Shown here piece by piece: positions 6,547 to 14,735 of a stretch of DNA of 21,505 nucleotides (position 1 is its first letter; every line of letters starts with the position of its first letter). This stretch comes from an uncultured Blautia sp. (GTDB taxonomy: Bacteria > Bacillota > Clostridia > Lachnospirales > Lachnospiraceae). Below the pieces are notes generated by a model, which worked only from the letters and a program-made list of their open reading frames with translations, ran no database searches and was not told the DNA's origin. The DNA is taken from the NCBI GenBank assembly GCA_938028845.1, contig CALIZJ010000096.1, positions 1 through 21,505 of the forward strand, given 5' to 3'. The translations under genes and the position numbers were made by a program.

Positions 6547-7833
6547 ATGAGTTTACAGGTGGAAAAACTGGAAAAAAACATGGCAAAACTTACAATAGAG
6601 GTTTCTGCCGAGGATTTAGACAAGGCTATGCAGAATGCATATCAGAAAGCAAAAGGAAGAATTTCCATCCCTGGCTTCCGTAAAGGAAAAGTACCAAGAA
6701 AAGTAATTGAGCAGATGTATGGCAAGGGTATCTTTTTAGAGGATGCAGCGAACGCATTAATCCCAGAGCATTATAGAAAAGCTCTGTCTGAATGTGACCT
6801 GGAGATCGTTTCCCAGCCGGAGATTAACGTAACACAGGCTGAGCCGGGCAAGGCATTCATCTTCACTGCAGACGTAGCTGTAAAACCGGAAGTAACTCTT
6901 GGCGAATATAAAGGCGTTGAGGTTCCTAAGGCAGAGACAGAAGTTACAGAAGAAGAAGTAGAGGCAGAGGTGAAGAAAGAGCAGGAGAAAAACTCCAGAA
7001 CAGTCACCGTAGAAGACCGCGGAGCAGAAAACGGCGATGTTGTCACCATCGACTTTGAAGGATTTGTGGATGAGGTGCCATTTGACGGCGGAAAAGATAC
7101 AGAATATCCGTTGACACTTGGATCCAATACCTTTATCCCAGGTTTCGAGGATCAGCTTGTAGGAGCGAAAGCCGGAGATCACGTAGAAGTAAAAGTTACT
7201 TTCCCGGAGGAATACCAGGCACCGGATCTTGCAGGAAAAGAAGCAGTATTTAAATGCGACGTTAAGAAAGTGGAAGCAAAAGAGCTTCCTGAACTGGACG
7301 ACGATTTTGCACAGGATGTATCTGAGTTTGATACCCTGGCAGAATATAAAGAAGATTTAAAGAAAAAACTTACAGAGAGAAAAGAAAAAGAAGCTCTCCG
7401 TGCAAAAGAAGATGCAGCGGTAGATAAGGTAATCGAAAACGCACAGATGGATATCCCGGATGCTATGATCCGTACACAGGTAAGCCAGATGGCAGACGAC
7501 TTCAGCAGAAGAATGCAGGCACAGGGATTATCTATGGAGCAGTACTTCCAGTTTACCGGTCTTACCATGGATAAGATGATGGAAGACATGAAACCGCAGG
7601 CATTAAAGAGAATCCAGACAAGACTTGTTCTTGAAAAGATTGCAGAGACAGAAAACATTCAGCCAAGCGAAGAAGAAGTAGATGCAGAGATCGCTAAGAT
7701 GGCTGAGGCTTATAAGATGGAAGCAGATAAATTGAAAGAGGTGCTTGGGGAGAACCAGCTTGAACAGATGAAGAAAGATATGGCTGTACAGAAAGCCGTA
7801 ACTCTGGTTGCCGAAGCAGCGAAGGAAGTTTAA
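6547..7833 (+). CDS. tig: Trigger factor
   Basis: Trigger factor (428 residues) is the ribosome-bound chaperone and prolyl isomerase that receives nascent chains. The N-terminal domain has the ribosome-docking loop GFRKGKVP at residues 43-50, a FKBP-type PPIase domain covers roughly 155-245 (ENGDVVTIDFEGFVDEVPFDGG), and a long helical charged C-terminal domain forms the chaperone arms. ATG 6547 is the usual start, although an ATG-TAA pair at 6540-6545 lies closer to AGGAGG (6531-6536). It heads the proteostasis cluster; clpP follows after an 86-base gap that contains the repeated leader element rather than a terminator. Confidence 0.97.
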   Translation: MSLQVEKLEKNMAKLTIEVSAEDLDKAMQNAYQKAKGRISIPGFRKGKVPRKVIEQMYGKGIFLEDAANALIPEHYRKALSECDLEIVSQPEINVTQAEPGKAFIFTADVAVKPEVTLGEYKGVEVPKAETEVTEEEVEAEVKKEQEKNSRTVTVEDRGAENGDVVTIDFEGFVDEVPFDGGKDTEYPLTLGSNTFIPGFEDQLVGAKAGDHVEVKVTFPEEYQAPDLAGKEAVFKCDVKKVEAKELPELDDDFAQDVSEFDTLAEYKEDLKKKLTERKEKEALRAKEDAAVDKVIENAQMDIPDAMIRTQVSQMADDFSRRMQAQGLSMEQYFQFTGLTMDKMMEDMKPQALKRIQTRLVLEKIAETENIQPSEEEVDAEIAKMAEAYKMEADKLKEVLGENQLEQMKKDMAVQKAVTLVAEAAKEV

Positions 7834-7856
7834 CTGCCAGCGAATGGAGACGTAAG

Positions 7857-7922
7857 TTTGGAAGTAAACTTCCAAATCTACCATTATTGACGCAGCAAGT
7901 GCGTCAGAAAGGGGAAAAAATG
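7857..7922 (+). promoter_or_regulatory. Repeated 5' leader element, copy A (clpP leader)
   Basis: Two hairpins lead into clpP. The first is TTTGGAAG (7857-7864), loop TAAA, CTTCCAAA (7869-7876). After the 12-base linker TCTACCATTATT comes GACGCA (7889-7894), loop GCAAG, TGCGTC (7900-7905). One base later is the Shine-Dalgarno GAAAGGGG (7907-7914), then five bases and the clpP ATG. Positions 7870-7922 match 18509-18561 at 42 of 53 bases with no gap. The function is unknown; control of translation initiation is an inference from the position. Confidence 0.7.
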
Positions 7923-8501
7923 AGTTTAGTACCTTATGTTATTGAACAGACCAGCCGGGGAGAGAGAAGTTACGATATTTACTCCAGGCTTTTGAAGGAC
8001 AGAATTATTTTCCTCGGAGAAGAAGTAAACGATGTGAGCGCAAGCCTTATTGTTGCACAGCTTTTGTTCCTGGAAGCGGAAGATCCGGGAAAGGACATCC
8101 AGCTTTACATTAACAGTCCGGGCGGTTCTGTGACGGCGGGTATGGCGATTTACGATACCATGCAGTACATTAAATGTGATGTCTCCACCATATGTCTGGG
8201 AATGGCTGCCAGCATGGGAGCGTTCCTTTTAGCAGGCGGAGCAAAGGGAAAAAGATTTGCTCTTCCCCATTCTACGATCATGATTCATCAGCCATCCGGC
8301 GGTGCGCAGGGTCAGGCTACGGAAATCCAGATCGTAGCGGATCACATTGCACAGACAAAGAGAATTTTAAATGAGATTCTGGCAGAGAATACCGGCCAGC
8401 CAATCGAAGTTGTTGAGCGGGATACAGACCGTGATAATTATATGACCGCCGAAGAGGCGAAGGCATATGGTCTGATCGACGGTGTTGTCATGCATAAATG
8501 A
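7920..8501 (+). CDS. clpP: ATP-dependent Clp protease proteolytic subunit
   Basis: This 193-residue serine protease assembles into two stacked heptameric rings and degrades proteins unfolded by ClpX or another Clp ATPase. The catalytic triad is visible as Ser98 in GMAASMG, His123 in MIHQPSGG and Asp172 in ERDTDRD, at the positions known for Bacillus subtilis ClpP. LYINSPGGSVTAGMAIYDTM is the family signature preceding the active serine. ATG 7920 follows the GAAAGGGG site by five bases; an upstream in-frame start would run through the leader hairpin. clpX is the next gene, as in many bacteria, so the two partners are made together, with a possible partial terminator between them. Confidence 0.97.
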   Translation: MSLVPYVIEQTSRGERSYDIYSRLLKDRIIFLGEEVNDVSASLIVAQLLFLEAEDPGKDIQLYINSPGGSVTAGMAIYDTMQYIKCDVSTICLGMAASMGAFLLAGGAKGKRFALPHSTIMIHQPSGGAQGQATEIQIVADHIAQTKRILNEILAENTGQPIEVVERDTDRDNYMTAEEAKAYGLIDGVVMHK

Positions 8502-8511
8502 TGCCAATGAA

Positions 8512-8549
8512 AAGACTCCTGTAAACCGCAGGAGTCTTATCTTGCTTTT
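8512..8549 (+). terminator. Hairpin between clpP and clpX
   Basis: AAGACTCCTG (8512-8521) and CAGGAGTCTT (8529-8538) make a perfect 10-bp stem with a seven-base loop, followed by ATCTTGCTTTT. The T tract is interrupted, so it may be a leaky terminator or an RNA-processing/stability element that lowers clpX relative to clpP. Confidence 0.6.
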
Positions 8550-8579
8550 ATAGATTTGAATATAGAAAGGAAAAAATTC

Positions 8580-9893
8580 ATGGCAGATAAAACGAGAGAT
8601 GGAAAAGTCAAGTGTTCTTTTTGCAAAAAGACAGAAGATCAGGTGAGAAAACTCATCTCAGGTCCTGACGGAGTTTACATTTGTGACGAGTGCATTGGAA
8701 TCTGTGCGGAGATCATGGAAGAAGAATTCGCGCAGTACGGACAGGAAGAGTATTACGACACAGAGATCAATCTTTTAAAACCCGAAGAGATCCATGCTAT
8801 TCTTGACGATTATGTGATCGGACAGGATCAGGCGAAGAAAGCTTTGTCTGTGGCTGTCTATAACCATTACAAAAGAGTGCTGGCATCCAGAAATCTGGAT
8901 GTGGAACTGCAAAAGAGCAACATCCTTATGCTTGGGCCTACCGGTTCCGGAAAGACCCTCCTTGCCCAGACACTGGCAAGGATGCTGAACGTGCCTTTTG
9001 CCATTGCAGATGCCACCACTCTTACAGAAGCCGGCTATGTGGGCGAGGATGTGGAAAATATCCTTCTTAAGATCATACAGGCGGCAGATTACGATATTGA
9101 GCGCGCCCAGTATGGGATTATCTATATCGACGAGATTGATAAGATCACCAGGAAGTCCGAAAATGCCTCCATCACCAGAGATGTATCCGGAGAAGGCGTA
9201 CAGCAGGCTCTTTTAAAGATCCTGGAGGGTACGGTTGCCAGTGTTCCTCCCCAGGGCGGAAGAAAGCATCCCCACCAGGAATTTATCCAGATTGATACTA
9301 CAAATATCCTGTTCATCTGCGGCGGAGCTTTTGAAGGGATCGAAAAGATCATCGAGGCAAGAAAGGATACCAAAGCCATTGGTTTTGGAGCTGAGGTATC
9401 TGTAAAGAAAGAAAGGAATGTGGGCGAGGTCTTAAAAGAGGTTATGCCGGAAGACTTTATCAAATTTGGCCTGATCCCGGAATTTATCGGCCGTGTGCCG
9501 GTGGTAGTGACCTTGGAAGCATTGGATGAAAACGCGTTGATCCGTATTTTAAGGGAGCCGAAGAACTCTCTTACAAAACAGTATCATAAATTGTTTGAGC
9601 TGGATGGGGTGGAGCTGGATTTTGAAGAGGAAGCGCTGGAGCTTGTGGCAAGGAAATCCCTGGAAAGAAAAACAGGAGCCAGAGGACTTCGTGCCATCAT
9701 GGAAAATTCCCTGATGGACCTTATGTACAAGACCCCGTCAGATAAGACCATCCGTAAATGTATCATTACCAAAGAAGCTGTGGAAGGAACCGGGGAACCG
9801 GAGATCATATATGGGGATGCACCGGCGCCCGCGCCTGCATCCGGAAGGAGAAACTCCCGTTCCAGAAAGAAAGGAAAACCGGAAACAGCCTGA
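8580..9893 (+). CDS. clpX: ATP-dependent Clp protease ATP-binding subunit ClpX
   Basis: ClpX (437 residues) is the hexameric AAA+ unfoldase that recognises tagged substrates and threads them into ClpP. The N-terminal zinc domain has Cys12, Cys15, Cys35 and Cys38. Walker A is GPTGSGKT at residues 119-126, Walker B is in IIYIDEIDK, and AIGFGAE carries the IGF loop that docks on ClpP. ATG 8580 was chosen because it lies eight bases after AAAGGA; a start at 8556 has no site. The last 20 or so residues (APAPASGRRNSRSRKKGK) are a basic, probably disordered tail. lon begins 18 bases downstream. Confidence 0.97.
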   Translation: MADKTRDGKVKCSFCKKTEDQVRKLISGPDGVYICDECIGICAEIMEEEFAQYGQEEYYDTEINLLKPEEIHAILDDYVIGQDQAKKALSVAVYNHYKRVLASRNLDVELQKSNILMLGPTGSGKTLLAQTLARMLNVPFAIADATTLTEAGYVGEDVENILLKIIQAADYDIERAQYGIIYIDEIDKITRKSENASITRDVSGEGVQQALLKILEGTVASVPPQGGRKHPHQEFIQIDTTNILFICGGAFEGIEKIIEARKDTKAIGFGAEVSVKKERNVGEVLKEVMPEDFIKFGLIPEFIGRVPVVVTLEALDENALIRILREPKNSLTKQYHKLFELDGVELDFEEEALELVARKSLERKTGARGLRAIMENSLMDLMYKTPSDKTIRKCIITKEAVEGTGEPEIIYGDAPAPAPASGRRNSRSRKKGKPETA

Positions 9894-9911
9894 GAAAGGA
9901 TTGAAGGATAA

Positions 9912-12230
9912 ATGATAAATCCCATTGAAGTGCTGCCTGTGATCGCCCTCAGGGGGACGACCATCCTCCCGGACATGATCGTACATTTCGATGTGAGCAG
10001 AGAACGTTCGGTAAAGGCGATCGAAGCGGCCATGCTGGATGATCAGAAAATCTTTTTGATCACACAGAAAGACCCGGAGGTGGAAACGCCGGGAATGACA
10101 GATTTATATAAAATCGGAACCCTTGCTTATATCAAACAGGTAGTGAAGCTTCCCCAGAACCTTCTGCGCGTTTTGGTGGAAGGAATCCGCAGGGGCGAGC
10201 TCTTGTCCATGGAACAGGATTTCCCCTATATACGCGGCGAGATAGCTTTGGTGGGAGGAGAGGACGCAGAAGTCCTTGTCCCCTCAGTAAAGGAAGCTAT
10301 GCACAGGAGCCTTCGGGAACTGTTTCACCATTATTGCCTGGAGAATGGGAAAGTGAGCAAGGAACTGGTTGCCCAGATCCTGAATATCGAGGATGTGGAG
10401 GAACTGATCCGGCAGATTGCCGTAAACCTTCCTCTCACTTACCAGAGCAAACAGAAGATCCTGGAAGCCGTTACAGTAGAAGAACAGTATGAGGTTCTCG
10501 GGGCGATTCTGAGCAATGAAATAGAAGTCATGCAGGTGGGGAAGAGTCTCCAGAGAAAGCTTAAAGAACGGGTAGATAAAAATCAGAGAGAATATATTTT
10601 AAGAGAGCAGTTAAAACTGATCCGGGAAGAGCTGGGCGAGGACAATACTGACGACATTGTGGAGGAATACCGCAAAGAATTAAAAAAACTCCAGGCATCG
10701 GATGAAGTCAAAGAAAAGATCAGTAAGGAAATCGACCGGCTGAAGGGCATGAACAGCAATGCTGCGGAAAACCATGTCCTTTCCGGATATATCGAAACAT
10801 TATTGTCCCTTCCCTGGGAAAAGCGTTCCAAAGATTCAGAGGATTTAAAGGAAGCCTGGAAGATCCTTCAGGAGGGCCATTACGGATTAAAGGATGTAAA
10901 AGAGCGGATCATGGAGTTCCTTGCGGTCCGTAAACTGACCCATAAGGGAAAAAGCCCGATCCTTTGTCTGGTGGGGCCTCCCGGAACAGGAAAGACTTCT
11001 ATTGCCAAGTCTGTGGCGGAAGCTCTTCATAAAAAATATGTCCGGATCTGTCTTGGCGGCGTGCGTGATGAGGCGGAAATACGGGGACACCGGAAAACCT
11101 ATGTGGGCGCTATGCCGGGAAGGATCACCATGGCTCTTAAACAGGCGGAGGTAAGCAATCCTTTGATGCTGCTGGATGAGATAGATAAAACAAGCAGTGA
11201 TTATAAAGGGGATACCGCATCTGCTCTTTTAGAGGTGCTGGACCCGGAGCAGAACAGCCATTTTACAGATCATTATGTAGAGCTTCCCCAGGATCTCTCA
11301 GAGGTACTTTTTATTGCCACTGCCAATGACGTGCAGGGAATTCCAAGGCCTCTTCTCGACCGTATGGAGCTCATTGAAATCTCCGGATATACGGAGAATG
11401 AGAAAGAACACATTGCAAAGGACCACCTGATCCCTAAGCAGATGGAAATAAACGGCATCGAGAAAGGCAGGCTGACCATACAGACAGCAGCCCTGCGCAA
11501 GATCATTAATAATTACACCAAAGAAGCGGGTGTAAGAAACCTGGAGAGAAAAATCGGCCAGATCTGCCGCAAGGCAGCCAGGGAGATCATGGAAAACGGC
11601 AAGGAAAAGGTAACGGTCACAGGGAAAAATCTGCCGGATTTCCTGGGCAGAGAGCGGTATAATTACCTCATGGCAAATAAAAAAGACGAGGTGGGCATTG
11701 CCCGGGGACTTGCCTGGACCCAGGTGGGCGGGGATACCCTTCAGATAGAGGTAAATGTGATGCCTGGAAAAGGAGAACTGATCCTTACCGGACAGCTTGG
11801 GGATGTGATGAAAGAGTCCGCCCAGGCGGGGATTACCTACATCCGTTCCGTTGCAGAAAAATACAAGGTTTCTCAGGAATTTTTCCAGGAAAATGATATA
11901 CATGTACATATCCCCGAGGGAGCCGTTCCCAAGGACGGTCCTTCCGCCGGAATCACCATGGCTGTGGCTATGCTTTCTGCCATAACAAAGATTCCGGTCC
12001 GTGCGGATGTGGCTATGACCGGAGAAATCACCCTTCGGGGCCGGGTACTGGCTATCGGCGGCCTAAAAGAAAAACTTTTGGCTGCAAAGTATGCGAAGAT
12101 CAAACAGGTCCTGGTGCCTAAGGAAAATAAACCTGATGTGGAAGAAATGGATCAGGAAATTACAGACGGACTTACCATTACCTTTGTGGAGAACATGAGC
12201 GATGTGGCTGCAGAGGCATTGAAGAAATAG
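9912..12230 (+). CDS. lon: ATP-dependent protease Lon (LonA type)
   Basis: Lon (772 residues) is a cytosolic hexamer that combines unfoldase and protease in one chain and removes damaged and regulatory proteins. The N-terminal substrate domain begins INPIEVLPVIALRG. The AAA+ module has Walker A GPPGTGKT at residues 355-362 and LMLLDEIDK. The protease domain has the catalytic serine Ser678 in PKDGPSAGIT and Lys721 in GGLKEKLLAA, the 43-residue separation known for LonA. There is no membrane segment, which rules out LonB. GAAGGA sits close to ATG 9912. ysxC follows after 11 bases, indicating one operon. Confidence 0.97.
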   Translation: MINPIEVLPVIALRGTTILPDMIVHFDVSRERSVKAIEAAMLDDQKIFLITQKDPEVETPGMTDLYKIGTLAYIKQVVKLPQNLLRVLVEGIRRGELLSMEQDFPYIRGEIALVGGEDAEVLVPSVKEAMHRSLRELFHHYCLENGKVSKELVAQILNIEDVEELIRQIAVNLPLTYQSKQKILEAVTVEEQYEVLGAILSNEIEVMQVGKSLQRKLKERVDKNQREYILREQLKLIREELGEDNTDDIVEEYRKELKKLQASDEVKEKISKEIDRLKGMNSNAAENHVLSGYIETLLSLPWEKRSKDSEDLKEAWKILQEGHYGLKDVKERIMEFLAVRKLTHKGKSPILCLVGPPGTGKTSIAKSVAEALHKKYVRICLGGVRDEAEIRGHRKTYVGAMPGRITMALKQAEVSNPLMLLDEIDKTSSDYKGDTASALLEVLDPEQNSHFTDHYVELPQDLSEVLFIATANDVQGIPRPLLDRMELIEISGYTENEKEHIAKDHLIPKQMEINGIEKGRLTIQTAALRKIINNYTKEAGVRNLERKIGQICRKAAREIMENGKEKVTVTGKNLPDFLGRERYNYLMANKKDEVGIARGLAWTQVGGDTLQIEVNVMPGKGELILTGQLGDVMKESAQAGITYIRSVAEKYKVSQEFFQENDIHVHIPEGAVPKDGPSAGITMAVAMLSAITKIPVRADVAMTGEITLRGRVLAIGGLKEKLLAAKYAKIKQVLVPKENKPDVEEMDQEITDGLTITFVENMSDVAAEALKK

Positions 12231-12241
12231 CGAGGAAAGAT

Positions 12242-12874
12242 ATGGTTATAAAAAACGTATCACTGGATATCGTATGCGGCGTGACCAGTAAGCTGCCGGA
12301 TACAGGAAGACCGGAAGTGGCGTTCGCAGGGAAATCCAATGTAGGAAAATCTTCCCTTATTAATGGACTGCTGAACCGCAAGGCGTTGGCACGGACCAGC
12401 GCCCAGCCTGGAAAGACTCAGACGATCAACTTTTACAACGTAAATGAATGTATATATCTGGTGGATCTTCCCGGATACGGCTATGCGAAAGTTTCCCCTT
12501 CTGAAAAGGAAAAATGGGGAAAAATGATAGAGAGATATCTTCACTCATCTAAAGATCTTAAAGCAGTGTTCCTGCTCATTGATATCCGCCATGAGCCGTC
12601 GGCAAATGATAAGATGATGTACGACTGGATCGTACACAACGGGTTTGATCCTATTATCATTGCCACGAAACTGGATAAGATCAAGCGGAGCCAGTGGCAG
12701 AAGCATGTAAAAATGATAAAAGAGGGGCTGAAGCTGCGCCCGGGGACAAAAGTCATTCCTTTTTCTGCACAGACGAAACAGGGCAGAGAGGAAATCTGGG
12801 AGCTGATCGACGAGTTGACCGGATTTGTTCCGGCAGCTACGGAGGAAGCCTCTAAAGAAAATATGCCGGAATAA
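12242..12874 (+). CDS. ysxC: Ribosome biogenesis GTP-binding protein YsxC/EngB
   Basis: A 210-residue TRAFAC-class GTPase needed for assembly of the 50S ribosomal subunit in bacteria. G1 is GKSNVGKS at residues 30-37, followed by GKTQTINFY for the switch I region, DLPGYGYAK as G3, TKLDK as G4 and FSAQT as G5. A GAGGAAAG site precedes ATG 12242. Its place directly behind lon is conserved in Bacillus and relatives, consistent with an operon linking protein quality control and ribosome assembly. Length is normal. Confidence 0.95.
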   Translation: MVIKNVSLDIVCGVTSKLPDTGRPEVAFAGKSNVGKSSLINGLLNRKALARTSAQPGKTQTINFYNVNECIYLVDLPGYGYAKVSPSEKEKWGKMIERYLHSSKDLKAVFLLIDIRHEPSANDKMMYDWIVHNGFDPIIIATKLDKIKRSQWQKHVKMIKEGLKLRPGTKVIPFSAQTKQGREEIWELIDELTGFVPAATEEASKENMPE

Positions 12875-12896
12875 AGGCTGCTGTTCCCCGGCTTTT
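12865..12896 (+). terminator. Possible weak terminator at the end of ysxC
   Basis: GCCGG (12865-12869), overlapping the last codons and stop of ysxC, pairs with CCGGC (12888-12892) and is followed by TTTT. The loop is long, so termination would be partial at best. Confidence 0.35.
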
Positions 12897-12935
12897 CAGT
12901 GAGTGTAAAGCATTAAGGGGAAGAGCATGAGAGAA

Positions 12936-12973
12936 AGGGCTTTGCCCTGGTTTCCAGCCAGGGTGCTAGGAGG
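12936..12973 (+). promoter_or_regulatory. Two mutually exclusive hairpins before ecfA1
   Basis: AGGGC-TTT-GCCCT (12936-12948) and CCCTGG-TTTCCAG-CCAGGG (12945-12963) share CCCT and cannot form together. The second ends four bases before the Shine-Dalgarno AGGAGG (12968-12973) of ecfA1. A role in translation control is an inference. Confidence 0.4.
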
Positions 12974-12978
12974 AAAAT

Positions 12979-13824
12979 ATGGGAATAATCAAGGCTTTGA
13001 AGCTGGGATTTGACTATCTCAAGTATGACGACGACGGAAACGTGCAGGAAACACAAAGAGCCGTCAACGATGTAAACCTGGACATTCAAGCCGGGGAATT
13101 TGTGGCAGTCCTGGGACATAACGGTTCCGGAAAATCCACTCTGGCAAAGCATATGAATGCTCTTCTCCTCCCCACGGAGGGGACCATCTGGGTGGATGGA
13201 ATGGACACTTCAAAAGAGCCGGAGCTTTGGAAGGTGCGCCAGAAGGCGGGAATGGTCTTTCAAAATCCGGATAATCAGATCATAGGGACTGTGGTGGAAG
13301 AGGACGTAGGATTTGGACCGGAAAACATGGGTGTTCCTACAGAGAAAATCTGGAAACGGGTGGACGAAAGCTTAAAAAAAGTAGGAATGACCGCGTACCG
13401 CCACCACTCACCAAATAAGCTTTCCGGCGGGCAGAAACAGAGAGTGGCCATTGCCGGAGTAATGGCTATGCATCCCCAGTGTATCGTGCTGGATGAGCCT
13501 ACCGCTATGCTGGATCCCAACGGGCGGAAAGAGGTTCTGGAAGCAGTTAGGGAATTAAACCAAAAAGAGAATGTGACAGTAATCCTTATCACCCACTATA
13601 TGGAAGAGGTGATCCATGCAGACCGGGTGTATGTAATGGATGGAGGAAATATAGTTATGGAGGGAACGCCCCGGGAAATTTTTTCCCAGGTGGATACCCT
13701 GAAAGAATACCGTCTGGATGTGCCCCAGGTGACTCTTCTTGCCCATGAGCTGAAAGAAGCCGGCGTACAGATTGCGGACGGAATACTGACTACAGAGGAA
13801 TTGGTGAGTGCCTTATGTCAATAG
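12979..13824 (+). CDS. ecfA1: ECF transporter ATPase EcfA1
   Basis: This is one of the two ATPases (281 residues) of the energy-coupling factor module, which powers uptake of vitamins such as riboflavin, biotin or folate through separately encoded S components. Walker A is GHNGSGKST at residues 46-54, the Q loop is FQNPDNQ around residue 95, the signature LSGGQKQR is at 148-155, and Walker B CIVLDEP at 168-174. AGGAGG lies five bases before ATG 12979. ecfA2 starts within its last codons (10-base overlap), so they are translationally coupled. No S component is encoded here, making this a shared (group II) module. Confidence 0.95.
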   Translation: MGIIKALKLGFDYLKYDDDGNVQETQRAVNDVNLDIQAGEFVAVLGHNGSGKSTLAKHMNALLLPTEGTIWVDGMDTSKEPELWKVRQKAGMVFQNPDNQIIGTVVEEDVGFGPENMGVPTEKIWKRVDESLKKVGMTAYRHHSPNKLSGGQKQRVAIAGVMAMHPQCIVLDEPTAMLDPNGRKEVLEAVRELNQKENVTVILITHYMEEVIHADRVYVMDGGNIVMEGTPREIFSQVDTLKEYRLDVPQVTLLAHELKEAGVQIADGILTTEELVSALCQ

Positions 13825-14735
13825 AATTAAAGAATATAACCTATACCTACAGTCCTGGTACAAGCTATGAGATCCATGCCATAAAAGATGTAAGCCTGCT
13901 GATTCCGGATGGGCAGTTTATCGGGATGATCGGCCATACGGGAAGTGGAAAGTCCACTTTGATCCAGCATTTTAATGCCTTGATCCAGCCTACATCGGGG
14001 ACGGTTCTTTATAATGGAGAGGATGTCTGGCAGGAAAAGTACGACCGGAAAAAGTTAAGAAGCGAGGTGGGCCTGGTATTCCAGTATCCGGAGCACCAGC
14101 TTTTTGAGAACGATGTGCTTTCTGATGTGTGTTTTGGCCCTATGAACCAGGGGCTTACCAGAGAGGAAGCAGAAAAAGAGGCGAGACAGGCCCTTCTGCA
14201 GGTAGGTTTTAAAGAAAAAAATTTTGGGAAATCTCCTTTTGAGCTTTCCGGAGGACAAAAAAAGAGGGTGGCGATCGCAGGTGTGCTTGCCATGAACCCG
14301 AAGATTTTAATCCTGGACGAACCTACAGCGGGACTGGATCCTAAGGGCCGGGACGATATTTTGGATCAGATCGCGGAGCTTCATAAGGTCCGCGGGATTA
14401 CCATTATCCTGGTTTCTCATAGTATGGAGGATATTGCAAAATATGTGGAGCGTCTGATCGTGATGAACCACGGGCAGGTGGCTTTTGACGATACGCCGAA
14501 GAAGGTGTTTGCCCATTATAAAGAACTGGAGGCAATGGGACTTGCTGCGCCCCAGATCACATATATCATGCACGCGCTGAAAGAAAGCGGTCTGCCGGTA
14601 GATGCAGACGCCACCATAGTGGCAGAGGCAAGAGAGAGTATACTTTCTGCCCTGAGAGAAAAACAGTCCCCTTTGTTAAAGGGACGAAAAGAAGGCACAA
14701 AGGACGGCGGGAAGGGAGGAAGGACAAATGCTTAG
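13815..14735 (+). CDS. ecfA2: ECF transporter ATPase EcfA2
   Basis: The second ATPase (306 residues) pairs with EcfA1 to form the heterodimer under EcfT. Walker A is GHTGSGKST at residues 40-48, the Q loop is in FQYPEHQLFE, the signature is LSGGQKKR and Walker B is ILILDEP, followed by the GLDPKGRDD D-loop region. It overlaps ecfA1 by 10 bases and ecfT by 8, typical of tight stoichiometric coupling. The last 20 residues or so (LLKGRKEGTKDGGKGGRTNA) form a basic glycine/lysine-rich tail beyond the usual C-terminus; its coding bases double as the Shine-Dalgarno region for ecfT. Confidence 0.95.
   Translation: MSIELKNITYTYSPGTSYEIHAIKDVSLLIPDGQFIGMIGHTGSGKSTLIQHFNALIQPTSGTVLYNGEDVWQEKYDRKKLRSEVGLVFQYPEHQLFENDVLSDVCFGPMNQGLTREEAEKEARQALLQVGFKEKNFGKSPFELSGGQKKRVAIAGVLAMNPKILILDEPTAGLDPKGRDDILDQIAELHKVRGITIILVSHSMEDIAKYVERLIVMNHGQVAFDDTPKKVFAHYKELEAMGLAAPQITYIMHALKESGLPVDADATIVAEARESILSALREKQSPLLKGRKEGTKDGGKGGRTNA

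Noticed and set aside
14640..14735. Frameshift at the end of ecfA2 suggested by its odd basic tail
   Set aside because: The frame is open, overlaps ecfT in the usual way and supplies its ribosome site; an extended tail is a simpler reading.
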